The notes: generated by a model from the sequence alone, not told the origin. 8,074 nt of DNA from an uncultured Oscillospiraceae bacterium (GCA_910579125.1 CAJTTH010000021.1:1-8074), one strand, 5' to 3'. Shown: positions 1 to 6,337, numbered from the stretch's first letter. A program made the numbers and translations.

Positions 1-37
1 AGCCTGCAAACTGCTTTTAAAAAGCAATTTACAGGCT
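1..37 (-). terminator. Terminator hairpin after the 38-340 gene
   Basis: An almost uninterrupted inverted repeat (arms 1-18 and 20-37, outer arms AGCCTG/CAGGCT) begins directly at the stop codon of the minus-strand gene. Two non-Watson-Crick positions would be C-A mismatches in plus-strand RNA but G-U wobbles in minus-strand RNA, so the structure favours the minus transcript. Any U-tract would lie outside the window, so termination is inferred. Confidence 0.65.
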
Positions 38-340
38 CTAAAAAACGTGATGTCCCTGTTCTTCGAGTTCGGATTTCAGCCTTGCCAAAAGCTGCTCCCC
101 GTCAAGTTTAGTGAGCAGCGAAAACCACTCCGAACGAAAGAATTCTTTCAGCTCAACGATTCCTTTTCGCAATTTTCGGTCATCATGACTTCCGGAATAT
201 TCTTTCGTCCATTTTCGGTAATCCTCGACCGCCTGAAGAATAATGGCGTTTGCCAAGTCCTTGTAAGGGGCGATATCCGTCGGTGACCTGTTTTCAACGG
301 TTGCTTGAAGCGTCACACCGTTCACTTTTATGTGGTACAT
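38..340 (-). CDS. Small hypothetical protein of a mobile-element type
   Basis: This is a 100-residue soluble, charged protein with no signal peptide or membrane segment. Residues 1-20 (MYHIKVNGVTLQ...) look like a beta-hairpin. The rest looks helical, with a central AIILQAVEDYRKW segment and a later FFRSEWFSLL segment. I have an impression of similar FFRS-W-LL proteins in Firmicutes phages and integrative elements, but I know no function. The ATG at 340 is preceded by AAAGGAAG about 14 bases upstream, which is a long spacing, so expression may be weak. No alternative start is better. A hairpin follows the stop at once, so this is the end of a transcript. It may be the last gene of the element or a flanking gene. 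It is read in the same direction as the integrase but is separated from it by a terminator. Confidence 0.6.
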   Translation of the reverse strand: MYHIKVNGVTLQATVENRSPTDIAPYKDLANAIILQAVEDYRKWTKEYSGSHDDRKLRKGIVELKEFFRSEWFSLLTKLDGEQLLARLKSELEEQGHHVF

Positions 341-417
341 AATTTGCTAATCAACTTCCTTTCATTTTCCAATTTCGTCATTTTGCCAAAATTCAACCGC
401 GAAAATTTTGTTGCTGA

Positions 418-447
418 AAGGGTTCAAATCCCGTATAAAGTTTTTTT
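418..447 (+). other. Orphan tRNA T-arm-like sequence, possible att core
   Basis: GGGTTCAAATCCC at 420-432 matches a tRNA T-arm: a 3-bp G-C stem closing a canonical TTCAAAT loop. It is followed by 8 bases and then a T7 run (441-447), as at the 3' end of a tRNA gene. No D-arm, anticodon arm or complementary 5' acceptor strand is present in the preceding 90 bases, so it is not a whole tRNA gene. Integrases of this class often recombine at tRNA 3' ends, which makes this a possible att core. A chance match of about 13 bases cannot be excluded. Confidence 0.3.
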
Positions 448-462
448 GTCAGGATTCTGAAA

Positions 463-517
463 ACAAAAAAGGCGCCCATGATTGACCTCTCATATTTGAG
501 AGATCACTCACAGGCGC
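463..517 (-). terminator. Rho-independent terminator of the integrase transcript
   Basis: Read on the minus strand, GCGCC (517-513) pairs with GGCGC (476-472). An inner stem CTCTCA/TGAGAG (487-492 and 497-502) is closed by a 4-base loop, with a partly paired middle section between the two stems. A T6 run follows immediately on the minus strand (470-465), then G and four more T. This is a classic terminator arrangement about 230 bases past the integrase stop, and nothing else reads into it from that side. Confidence 0.75.
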
Positions 518-567
518 ATTGTGCGACATATACAAAAACGGACCGGAAAATTTTACACGGGGAGGGT

Positions 568-619
568 TCAGTCCATTTTCGTGTCGAAAATATCTACGGA
601 CTGACATTTCCTTTTTTCA
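568..619 (+). repeat. Inverted repeat with downstream T-run
   Basis: TCAGTCC (568-574) pairs with GGACTGA (598-604). Inside it ATTTTCG (575-581) pairs with CGAAAAT (585-591) around a TGT loop, leaving a six-base bulge on one side. A T6 run follows on the plus strand within the next 15 bases and there is none on the minus side. It could be a terminator for an unseen plus-strand transcript or a protein-binding palindrome in the attachment region. Confidence 0.55.
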
Positions 620-627
620 CAAGATTT

Positions 628-674
628 ATGCCCACAAATGGCTTTGTACAGCCGTTTGTGGGCATAATATCTTT
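628..674 (+). terminator. Strong plus-strand terminator-like hairpin
   Basis: A 16-bp stem (628-643 with 650-665; outer arms ATGCCCACAAA / TTTGTGGGCAT) closes a 6-base loop. The single imperfect pair is U-G in plus-strand RNA but A-C in minus-strand RNA. A T5 run lies at 670-674 on the plus strand. Both points say the structure is formed by a plus-strand transcript, yet no plus-strand gene lies upstream. It could insulate the integrase 3' end from transcription entering from the left, end a small RNA, or act as DNA. Confidence 0.6.
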
Positions 675-750
675 TTGGTAACAATTAGTTGGTCTGAGTG
701 ACAGGCTTTGAACAACACCGAAGTTGCATTTTGTCCCGTTACTAAGCCAT

Positions 751-1836
751 TTAACCGCTCTCGTGTGACAATCCGTGTGATTTTGTCTGACTGCTTGTTT
801 TGTCATCTGTAAGCTGCTCCACAATTCCTCCAAAGTAGTCGTCAATAAGGCAGTTCACCTTTTTGCGCTCCGCCGAAAAAGTCTGCTGATAAACGGATTT
901 TAAAATACTGTCTGTAGACCAGCCGCCGCGCTCGCAGGCGTATTTGTTTGGAATTCCGAGCATCAGCATTACGCTTGCGTTTAAGTGGCGTAAATTATGG
1001 AAAGTCATCTGAATACCGTTTTGCTTCATCAGCTTTGTAAAATGTCCGTACACCGCGCGGCGGCTTTTCGGAATAATGAAGTCGGTTTCGCTCTCGTGCG
1101 GTATCGCGGAAATGAGGCTCATTATGTATTGCGGGAGCTGGAGCGTTCTGGTGCTTTTCTCGGTCTTGCAGCCGTCGCGCACTTTCTCGCCTTCGTCCGT
1201 CATAATGATCGTGCGGCGGATTTTGATAATGCCTTTCTCCGCGTCCACGTCCCGAAATTGCAGCCCGATAACCTCTCCGATACGCAGACTGAGCCACGCG
1301 GCAAGCAGTACGGGCAGTTCGGATTCCGTTCCTTTCACGATATTAAATACCGTTTCAAAAGTCGGCAGCTCTTTTTCTTTTCTGACGAGCTTCGGCAGCT
1401 TGACATTGTCGAGGTAAATGCCGCACTCGTGAAATTTCAGCACCGACTTTATAAGCCCGAACGCGTTTCTGACGGATTTTGCGCTAAGTCTCTGCGCGTC
1501 CGAATTGACCGCTTGCTGAACTTGGATCACCTTTAGATCTTTGATCTTGACGTCCATAATGAGTTGGAATTTGTTGCGGAGTATCTCTTCATAATTGGAG
1601 ATCGTAGTTTCCTCAATGAGGTTTCTGCGGCTGTCGATATAGAGCTCGGTCGCGCGGCGCAGAGTCAAATTGCCGTCCTTATCCGAAACAACTCCATCTT
1701 TAAATTCCTGTGCCATTTTCAGAGCTTTCCATTCCGTATCGGCGGTAAATGATTTAACAACGCGTTTTCCCTTTACATCATATCCCGCTACGATTTGTAC
1801 TCTATAACTGCCCGATGGAAGTTTTTTAGCTTTCAT
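751..1836 (-). CDS. int: Tyrosine recombinase / integrase of the element
   Basis: This 361-residue phage-type integrase catalyses site-specific strand exchange between the element and host att sites. The N-terminal part (about 1-50, SGSYRVQIVAGYDVKGKR) resembles an AP2-like arm-binding domain. A SAM-like core-binding domain spans about 55-150. The catalytic domain follows with Arg185 (SLRIGEV), Lys227 (TEKST), His280 and Arg283 (HNLRH), Trp306 (GGW, in the usual second His/Trp place) and nucleophile Tyr316 (VYQQT), so it should be active. Length is normal for ICE/phage integrases. The start at 1836 is chosen because GGAAAGGA lies 6 bases upstream. The frame remains open for 19 more codons, but they would cover the promoter. 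It is the last gene before the hairpin-rich region and reads towards it. The promoter palindrome and leader hairpin, entered separately, suggest tight control. Confidence 0.93.
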   Translation of the reverse strand: MKAKKLPSGSYRVQIVAGYDVKGKRVVKSFTADTEWKALKMAQEFKDGVVSDKDGNLTLRRATELYIDSRRNLIEETTISNYEEILRNKFQLIMDVKIKDLKVIQVQQAVNSDAQRLSAKSVRNAFGLIKSVLKFHECGIYLDNVKLPKLVRKEKELPTFETVFNIVKGTESELPVLLAAWLSLRIGEVIGLQFRDVDAEKGIIKIRRTIIMTDEGEKVRDGCKTEKSTRTLQLPQYIMSLISAIPHESETDFIIPKSRRAVYGHFTKLMKQNGIQMTFHNLRHLNASVMLMLGIPNKYACERGGWSTDSILKSVYQQTFSAERKKVNCLIDDYFGGIVEQLTDDKTSSQTKSHGLSHESG

Positions 1837-1844
1837 AGTATATC

Positions 1845-1863
1845 CTTTCCGAGTGTCGGAAAG
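1845..1863 (-). promoter_or_regulatory. Leader hairpin covering the integrase ribosome site
   Basis: In the minus-strand leader, CTTTCCGA and TCGGAAAG form a perfect 8-bp stem with a 3-base loop. The 3' arm contains most of the Shine-Dalgarno sequence GGAAAGGA (1850-1843). If folded, the hairpin would hide the ribosome site and limit integrase translation. The motif TTCCGA also occurs at 1895-1900, where TTCCGACA (1895-1902) is an inverted copy of TGTCGGAA (1854-1861), so DNA binding by a regulator is an alternative reading. Confidence 0.5.
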
Positions 1864-1883
1864 TGATACCAACCTACAATTGT

Positions 1884-1912
1884 ATTGTACCACATTCCGA
1901 CAAAAAAGTAAA
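1884..1912 (-). promoter_or_regulatory. Sigma-A promoter of the integrase with a palindrome over the -10
   Basis: On the minus strand a TTTACT -35 (1912-1907), 17-base spacer and TACAAT -10 (1889-1884) with an upstream TG (extended -10) form a good promoter, preceded by an A/T-only stretch at about 1914-1940 that could act as an UP element. The -10 is one arm of the perfect inverted repeat TACAAT-tgt-ATTGTA (1875-1889), a plausible operator. Transcription would start near 1877 and give a leader of about 40 bases holding the 1845-1863 hairpin. Confidence 0.6.
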
Positions 1913-1938
1913 GAGTTTTTTAAAAATTTTTATAATTT

Positions 1939-2163
1939 TTATAACGACAAAAGATCGGCAAGCTCCATATCATTCACATAAAGAAAATTGTCGATTTTTT
2001 CTAATGTGATGTTTTTGGCGCTCTTGTCATATTCGTGAAGCGTGCGCTCGCCGACATTCAAATACGCGGCAAGCTCGCTGTCGGAAATGTCTTTGAGATT
2101 TTGCCAATATCTGATCTTACACCAGATTTTTTTGTAAAGAGAAATGCGTTTTTCTTTGCGCAT
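1939..2163 (-). CDS. Small XRE-type HTH DNA-binding protein
   Basis: This is a 74-residue basic protein. A helix-turn-helix lies around residues 23-46 (DISDSELAAYLNVGERTLHEY), with the XRE/Cro pattern of a helix containing ELA, a turn with a conserved small residue, and a recognition helix. The rest is helical (ITLEKIDNFLYV). The start at 2163 is preferred because AAAGGAGG stands 4 bases upstream. An in-frame ATG at 2181 has no ribosome site. It probably acts as a repressor or activator of the adjacent divergent promoter, of the integrase promoter about 100 bases downstream, or of both. An excisionase-like role is also possible given its place before the integrase. I saw no convincing sigma-A promoter of its own. 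It could be co-transcribed into the integrase, with only A/T-rich sequence between them. Confidence 0.75.
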   Translation of the reverse strand: MRKEKRISLYKKIWCKIRYWQNLKDISDSELAAYLNVGERTLHEYDKSAKNITLEKIDNFLYVNDMELADLLSL

Positions 2164-2182
2164 AATGCCTCCTTTCGACATT

Positions 2183-2235
2183 TTTCACTTGAAATTCCCG
2201 TTGTTTTGTGATATAATCAAATAAAATGACAACGG
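2183..2235 (+). promoter_or_regulatory. Strong promoter of the STAND gene with two inverted repeats
   Basis: TTGAAA (2189-2194), a 17-base spacer and TATAAT (2212-2217) with an upstream TG (2209-2210) form a nearly consensus sigma-A promoter, giving a start near 2224 and a leader of only about 22 bases. TTTCA-ct-TGAAA (2183-2194) overlaps the -35. CCGTTGT (2198-2204) and ACAACGG (2229-2235) flank the -10 and start site symmetrically. Both are candidate operators for the divergent HTH protein or for an HTH in the STAND protein itself. Confidence 0.7.
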
Positions 2236-2245
2236 TGGTGATCAA

Positions 2246-4462
2246 ATGGAACGCTGTGATTTCAGCGCGGTTATTCGAATAATTTCGCAATACATAAGCG
2301 CCGCAAACGCGCTCAACCAATGCGAATTGGTTTACAAAATGTTTGAAGTGTTTGCCGACGAAAACGAGGATTTTGATTTTGACAACGGACAAGTCTGCCG
2401 TTGGTTTAAGGGCGTAAAGCCTATAAGTCCGCGTATCGTGCAATTTTATGAGGACTCGGAAAACGCTGAGCAGCTTGCTTCAAGTATTGAATTTCAGATA
2501 CTGCCGCTGATGTATGACGCGCCGATGGCGGCGCAGGAACTCAACAATCTGGTTATAAATGATGTGAGCATTTCGGAAAATAAACGCTCCGAGTTGAATT
2601 CAAATTTTAATTGTGAAAACAATGAAACAATAGCGAATTTTATTTCCTCCGTTCTCCGCTTTTCGATGACGCGTTTTTTTGTTAAACGCGAGCAAAATCA
2701 ATTAACCGTTTCCGGAACATTATCCCCTGTTGCGAGCGAACGCATATTTGACGGAGTTGTTCCCAAGCCGTGCAAGCACTTCTGCGGTCGTGAAAATGAA
2801 TTGAACGAGATGCATCAACTGCTTTCCAAGCATAAAAAGGTTTTTATAAGCGGCATCGCAGGTATCGGCAAAAGCGAATTTGTAAAAGCCTACGCCTCTG
2901 CTTTCTCTAAAGACTACACAAATATTCTTTATTTTACATATCCGGACAGCTTGCAGAAATTGATCGCGGATATGGATTTTTCGGACGACTTCGCAAGCGA
3001 TAATGAACAGACGCGTTTCCAAAAACATAACCGCTTTTTGCGCAGTCTGAAAGAGGACACGCTGCTGATCATAGATAACTTCAATACGACAGCCTCGGAC
3101 GAGCCTGTGCTTGACGTGCTGATGAAATATAATTGCTGTATTGTTTTCACCACCCGAAGCCGTTTTGATATCGGACAAACCTACGAATTAAACGAGATGT
3201 CCAATATTGAAAATCTGCTTGATTTATCCCAAAAGTTATATCCCGAAACGGCAAATACCCGCGAAGTGGTAACTCAAATTATAGAAACCGTTCACCGTCA
3301 CACCCTCGCGGTAGAGCTTTCCGCAAGGCTTTTGCAAAGCGGAATTTCCGAACCGAGCGAGCTGCTGCATAAACTTTCGGAGTGCGGTGTTAATCCCGAA
3401 ACCGATGATAAAATTAAAATCATAAAGGACGGCAAGAGTGCAAAAGCGACATATTATTCGCATATTCGCGCACTGTTTTCGCTGTATCTGTTAAGCGATG
3501 AAATGCAGTCCGTTATGCGGTATATGGCGTTTGCACCGATTGACGGAATCCGCGGCAGACTGCTTGCAAAATGGGCTGGGCTGTCGGATATGAATTACAT
3601 TAACGATCTCGTTGAACTCGGATTGATTCAAGAAAACGAAACGGATAAAATCTCGCTGCACCCTATCGTGCAGGAAATTACCATTGCCGATCTGAACCCC
3701 TCGATCTCGAATTGCCGCGATTTGATTTCAACAATAACTTCTCTTTGTACGCTCCACGGAGCGGAGCTGCCTTTTGCCAAAACCCTGTTTAATGTTATCG
3801 AGAATATTATAAACCGCACCAAAAAAGACGATACCGATCTGTATATTCTGTTTCTTGAAAACGCTTTTGAAGCAATGGAAAAAGCGCGTTATTTAAATGG
3901 TATGCAAGTAGTTATCCGAGAAATAGAAATGCTGCAAACCGATTTAACTCCAAACGATACGGCATTATTATGGGATTTCAAAGCGGCTGTTGAAGCTGTA
4001 AGCTCCAATTACCAAAAATCCGTTGAATACTCTCTGAAAGCGGTTGAACTATGCGAACCCGAAGAAAATTATCTGCTTGCTGCGAACGTTAATCAGAATT
4101 TGGGATATTATTTTCATCAAAACGGCGATTTGAACTCCGCGAAAAAATATCTTGAACAAGGAATTGCTTACCTTGAAAAATACAAAAATCTCAATCACGA
4201 TTTTATAGCGTTCGCGCACAATTATGCTAACCTTATAAGCGACTGCGGAGAACCCTTGAAAGCTATCCGCGCTTTGAAGAAATGCGCCGATATGGTGAAG
4301 TCGGGAATGTCAGATTTGTGCGTTGAGTACGCCGACTTGTATTTCGATATGGGAGTAATTTATCTGCAAAACGGCGATAAAGACAAATCGGAACAGAGCC
4401 TCGGCGAGGCGTTTCGTGTGTATAACATTATTTTCGCCGACGATGTCGAAGCCCTGTTTTAA
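2246..4462 (+). CDS. STAND (NB-ARC) NTPase with HTH-like N-terminus and TPR-like C-terminus
   Basis: This is a 738-residue cytosolic signalling NTPase of the NLR/Apaf/MalT-like class. Residues 40-68 (FDNGQVCRWFKGVKPISPRI) resemble the recognition helix and following turn of an XRE-type HTH. The NB-ARC module starts at FCGRENEL (179-186), with Walker A GIAGIGKS (203-210), Walker B LLIIDNF (273-279), a sensor-type FTTRSR (301-306), HTLAVEL at the GLPLA-like place (352-358), and a winged-helix with LHPIV (471-475) in the MHD-like place. About 575-735 looks like TPRs (for example NLGYYFHQNGDLNSAKKYLEQG). No nuclease, TIR, protease or membrane effector domain is visible. The ATG follows GGTGGTGATC, a long match to the anti-SD. 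It is the only plus-strand gene and is divergent from the HTH gene. The family switches state by nucleotide exchange after ligand binding to the repeats. The ligand and output are unknown. It could be a transcriptional regulator of the element or an anti-phage sensor. Confidence 0.85.
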   Translation: MERCDFSAVIRIISQYISAANALNQCELVYKMFEVFADENEDFDFDNGQVCRWFKGVKPISPRIVQFYEDSENAEQLASSIEFQILPLMYDAPMAAQELNNLVINDVSISENKRSELNSNFNCENNETIANFISSVLRFSMTRFFVKREQNQLTVSGTLSPVASERIFDGVVPKPCKHFCGRENELNEMHQLLSKHKKVFISGIAGIGKSEFVKAYASAFSKDYTNILYFTYPDSLQKLIADMDFSDDFASDNEQTRFQKHNRFLRSLKEDTLLIIDNFNTTASDEPVLDVLMKYNCCIVFTTRSRFDIGQTYELNEMSNIENLLDLSQKLYPETANTREVVTQIIETVHRHTLAVELSARLLQSGISEPSELLHKLSECGVNPETDDKIKIIKDGKSAKATYYSHIRALFSLYLLSDEMQSVMRYMAFAPIDGIRGRLLAKWAGLSDMNYINDLVELGLIQENETDKISLHPIVQEITIADLNPSISNCRDLISTITSLCTLHGAELPFAKTLFNVIENIINRTKKDDTDLYILFLENAFEAMEKARYLNGMQVVIREIEMLQTDLTPNDTALLWDFKAAVEAVSSNYQKSVEYSLKAVELCEPEENYLLAANVNQNLGYYFHQNGDLNSAKKYLEQGIAYLEKYKNLNHDFIAFAHNYANLISDCGEPLKAIRALKKCADMVKSGMSDLCVEYADLYFDMGVIYLQNGDKDKSEQSLGEAFRVYNIIFADDVEALF

Positions 4463-4501
4463 AAGAAAAATCAGTTGCTCGGTTTTACGGTTCAAGATAT
4501 T

Positions 4502-5074
4502 TTATCCGAAAAATTCGATCAGCTTCAAAACGAATGAGCCGATAACAAACAGCGGAGCGGTAATGTACAGAAAGTCCGCGATACTGCCGATAGTCTTCAT
4601 TTCCGATACTTTCTTCTTGATCGTGTCCTCTGTCATTATACAATTCGTCAGGCACTCGTCCGTTTTCTTTTCGAGCTTTGTAAGCGACTTTTCCGCGTTT
4701 TCGAGCAATTTATTATGAGTCTCGTTTTGCCGCTGCTCGATCTGCTTGTAAATTCTATTCAAGATGTCAATGACGTTTGCCCGAACGCTTTCCTTGTACT
4801 CCTGCTGAACGTTCAGCGTTGTTATCAGCTCCCGCTTTATGTTCTCCATAAAGTCCTCTTGAATTGCGCAGAGCTTGCTGACCGTTGTAAGAAGCAGCGT
4901 TATTTCGTACTTGTCCGCTGCCTGTTCCTCCGTTTGTGCGCGGTAGCTTTGCAGTTCCGCCCACGAAGCGTTCAAGCTCTGCCGTAACTCTTCCGTAGTC
5001 GGCAGATATTCCGACTGTTCCGGCGCGGTGTACTCCCGTTCCGATAACTGCGGTGTGTTTCTTGGAATACTCAT
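4502..5074 (-). CDS. Coiled-coil protein with C-terminal membrane anchor, MobB-like position
   Basis: This 190-residue protein is third in the mobilization operon. The N-terminal 55 residues are polar and probably flexible. About 75-160 is heptad-like and strongly charged (KLLENAEKSLTKLEKKTDE), hence coiled coil. Residues 166-188 (ADFLYITAPLFVIGSFVLKLI) form one hydrophobic helix, giving a tail-anchored topology. The start at 5074 is supported by AAAGGGGAT about 6 bases upstream. Its first 308 bases lie inside the 3' part of the relaxase gene in another frame. RSF1010 MobB is also encoded in an overlapping frame of the relaxase gene and has a membrane segment, and it helps present the relaxase to the secretion system. 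The same role is suggested here by layout only, since I see no sequence homology. The convergent STAND gene ends 39 bases away with no clear terminator between them. Confidence 0.75.
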   Translation of the reverse strand: MSIPRNTPQLSEREYTAPEQSEYLPTTEELRQSLNASWAELQSYRAQTEEQAADKYEITLLLTTVSKLCAIQEDFMENIKRELITTLNVQQEYKESVRANVIDILNRIYKQIEQRQNETHNKLLENAEKSLTKLEKKTDECLTNCIMTEDTIKKKVSEMKTIGSIADFLYITAPLFVIGSFVLKLIEFFG

Positions 5075-5903
5075 TTTCTATCCCCTTTCTTGTGTACATA
5101 TCGCCCAATTTACTTCCACGAACGGAAACGAGCTTTCCGTTCTTGTCGAGGTACTGCGGGTGGCGATATGAAACTGTGTTCCCCGCAACTCGACATTCAA
5201 TGTTGTAATCCTCCCATAACGAGCGAACCACATCTTCAAAGCATTTATTTTTCCTGTCCGCAAGTTCGATTTCAATCGCCTCGCGAAGCTCGTCCTTGAA
5301 TGTTTCCGCGCCGCGTTTCTTGATCTGCGTTTCCTCGAAGGTTTCCTTTAAGCGCGGCGTTTCGTGGTTGTAGAAATTTTCGCGGACAGATTTTGTAAAA
5401 CCGTGTTTCAAACATTGTTCGCCGAAATATTCTGACATTTCATAAAGATCGCGCTGACTTCGGCGGTAGGACTTTCCCGTCTGAAAATTGCAATTGCTGA
5501 TAAGAAAATGCGCGTGGACATGATCGCGGTCTGTGTGTATGGCAATTAAAACCTCGTAGCCCTTTGAGTGGATAAACTTCTCGGCAAACTCTTTCGCTAT
5601 TTTAAAAGCGGTCGCATAATCGACTTTATCGTCAGGGTGGAACGAGATTGACATTTTATGCGCGAGTATCTCATTCCTTTTCAACTTTGAATAACTTTTT
5701 CCTTGCAGCTTACGTGTTACAAGCATACTGTTCGCGAAATTATCCCGATTAAAGCCGAGCGCAGTGTAAAGATTATCCGCGGTCTTGATTACTCCGTCCT
5801 TAATTTGAGATTTCTGCCTGCCGAGCATATAGTCCGCTGCCGATTTCAACTGCGCCACACTTTTGCACGGCTTGTAATCAACATTCACATTACCAGACGC
5901 CAT
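4767..5903 (-). CDS. mobA: Relaxase / mobilization nuclease (MobA/VirD2 family)
   Basis: This 378-residue DNA-nicking enzyme starts conjugative transfer by cutting oriT and staying bound to the 5' end through a tyrosine. The three-His metal site is complete: HTDRDHVHAHFLIS, with His123, His128, His130 and His132. A Tyr in the N-terminal SAADYMLGRQK segment (Tyr25) is placed like Tyr25 of RSF1010 MobA (ADYIQREGKY as I recall) and is the likely nucleophile. A conserved-looking RGSKLGDMYTRKGIE segment lies at about 262-276. After it the last ~100 residues are Gly/Ala/Asn/Arg-rich and are coded in the region shared with the 4502-5074 gene, so this tail may be little constrained. The ATG at 5903 lies one base after the mobC stop, which implies translational coupling. 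A GTG at 5912 is possible but is too close to the AAGGA site. A metal-dependent MOBP-type enzyme is likely. Confidence 0.9.
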   Translation of the reverse strand: MASGNVNVDYKPCKSVAQLKSAADYMLGRQKSQIKDGVIKTADNLYTALGFNRDNFANSMLVTRKLQGKSYSKLKRNEILAHKMSISFHPDDKVDYATAFKIAKEFAEKFIHSKGYEVLIAIHTDRDHVHAHFLISNCNFQTGKSYRRSQRDLYEMSEYFGEQCLKHGFTKSVRENFYNHETPRLKETFEETQIKKRGAETFKDELREAIEIELADRKNKCFEDVVRSLWEDYNIECRVAGNTVSYRHPQYLDKNGKLVSVRGSKLGDMYTRKGIENEYSKKHTAVIGTGVHRAGTVGISADYGRVTAELERFVGGTAKLPRTNGGTGSGQVRNNAASYNGQQALRNSRGLYGEHKAGADNNAERSAGVQGKRSGKRH

Positions 5904-5904
5904 A

Positions 5905-6279
5905 TCACTCACCGTCCTTGTCGGGCGGCTTTTCCGTTATCTGAGCATTTAAAAGCGGCTTTTCAAGAAAACATTTCAAACGCTCAAACACATCAAGGTA
6001 CGCGTTTTGCATTTTGTAAAGACTTTCTTTTGCGCTGTCAAAATAACCTGAATTTACAAGATACGCAACTTGATTAAGGTTTACGCCGATTTTACGAAGC
6101 TCGTTGTAAAGCTGCCTTGCGCTGTCCTCAAACGCGTAAACCTTGATAGTAGCTGATTTCAGCAGCGACAGCAGAAAGTTGGTTTTGTTTAAACCGCTTG
6201 CTGATTGTTTAGCGTTGAATAAGGCGAGTTCCTCGTTGGAAAGGCGAAAGAGAAGCTGGTGTTGACGTTTACGTTTCAT
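5905..6279 (-). CDS. mobC: MobC-type mobilization accessory protein
   Basis: This is a 124-residue relaxosome protein. The basic N-terminus (MKRKRQHQLLFRLSNEELALF) begins a ribbon-helix-helix-like DNA-binding segment of about 45 residues. Next comes the MobC signature LRKIGVNLNQVAYLVN at 61-76 and a helical C-terminus. Such proteins bind beside oriT and help the relaxase open DNA at the nick. The start at 6279 is chosen for AAAGGAG 5 bases upstream. The frame is open up to 6495, but the extension would translate the oriT palindromes and is Pro/Arg/Gly-rich, so it is not coding. The stop is one base before the relaxase ATG. It is first in the mobilization operon, directly next to the proposed oriT, the usual order. 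Confidence 0.88.
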   Translation of the reverse strand: MKRKRQHQLLFRLSNEELALFNAKQSASGLNKTNFLLSLLKSATIKVYAFEDSARQLYNELRKIGVNLNQVAYLVNSGYFDSAKESLYKMQNAYLDVFERLKCFLEKPLLNAQITEKPPDKDGE

Positions 6280-6337
6280 TGATACTCCTTTCGTTGAGCC
6301 GCGCAGCGGGGGAGGTCTCGGAGGGGGTGTCCCACTC

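Larger units (their letters stand above)
341..750. other. Gene-free, hairpin-rich region between integrase and small ORF
   Basis: This 410-base stretch has no convincing gene. The short ORFs in it run through palindromes and lack ribosome sites. It holds, in order, an AT-rich leader, a tRNA T-arm-like sequence (418-440), a minus-strand terminator (463-517), and two large inverted repeats whose T-runs lie on the plus-strand side (568-619 and 628-674). Its place directly downstream of a tyrosine integrase makes it a candidate attachment (attP or att junction) region. This is inference from position and structure only. Confidence 0.5.

Noticed and set aside
340..447. Complete tRNA gene ending near 440
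   Set aside because: Only the T-arm fits. No acceptor complement, D-arm or anticodon arm was found upstream.
478..701. Short plus-strand ORFs in the hairpin region
   Set aside because: They translate palindromes and have no ribosome site or plausible composition.
594..845. 83-codon minus-strand ORF across the integrase 3' end
   Set aside because: It is in a different frame over integrase coding sequence, then runs through the 628-665 hairpin. No ribosome site.
997..1536. 179-codon plus-strand ORF
   Set aside because: It lies fully antisense to the integrase, whose catalytic motifs are intact. It has no ribosome site and no recognisable protein features.
751..1893. Integrase start at 1893
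   Set aside because: The extra codons cover the -10 hexamer and the leader hairpin. The ATG at 1836 has a proper ribosome site.
4416..4987. Two plus-strand ORFs (about 100 and 90 codons) after the STAND gene
   Set aside because: They are antisense to the coiled-coil gene, with hydrophobic shadow composition and no ribosome site. The STAND frame itself ends cleanly at 4462.
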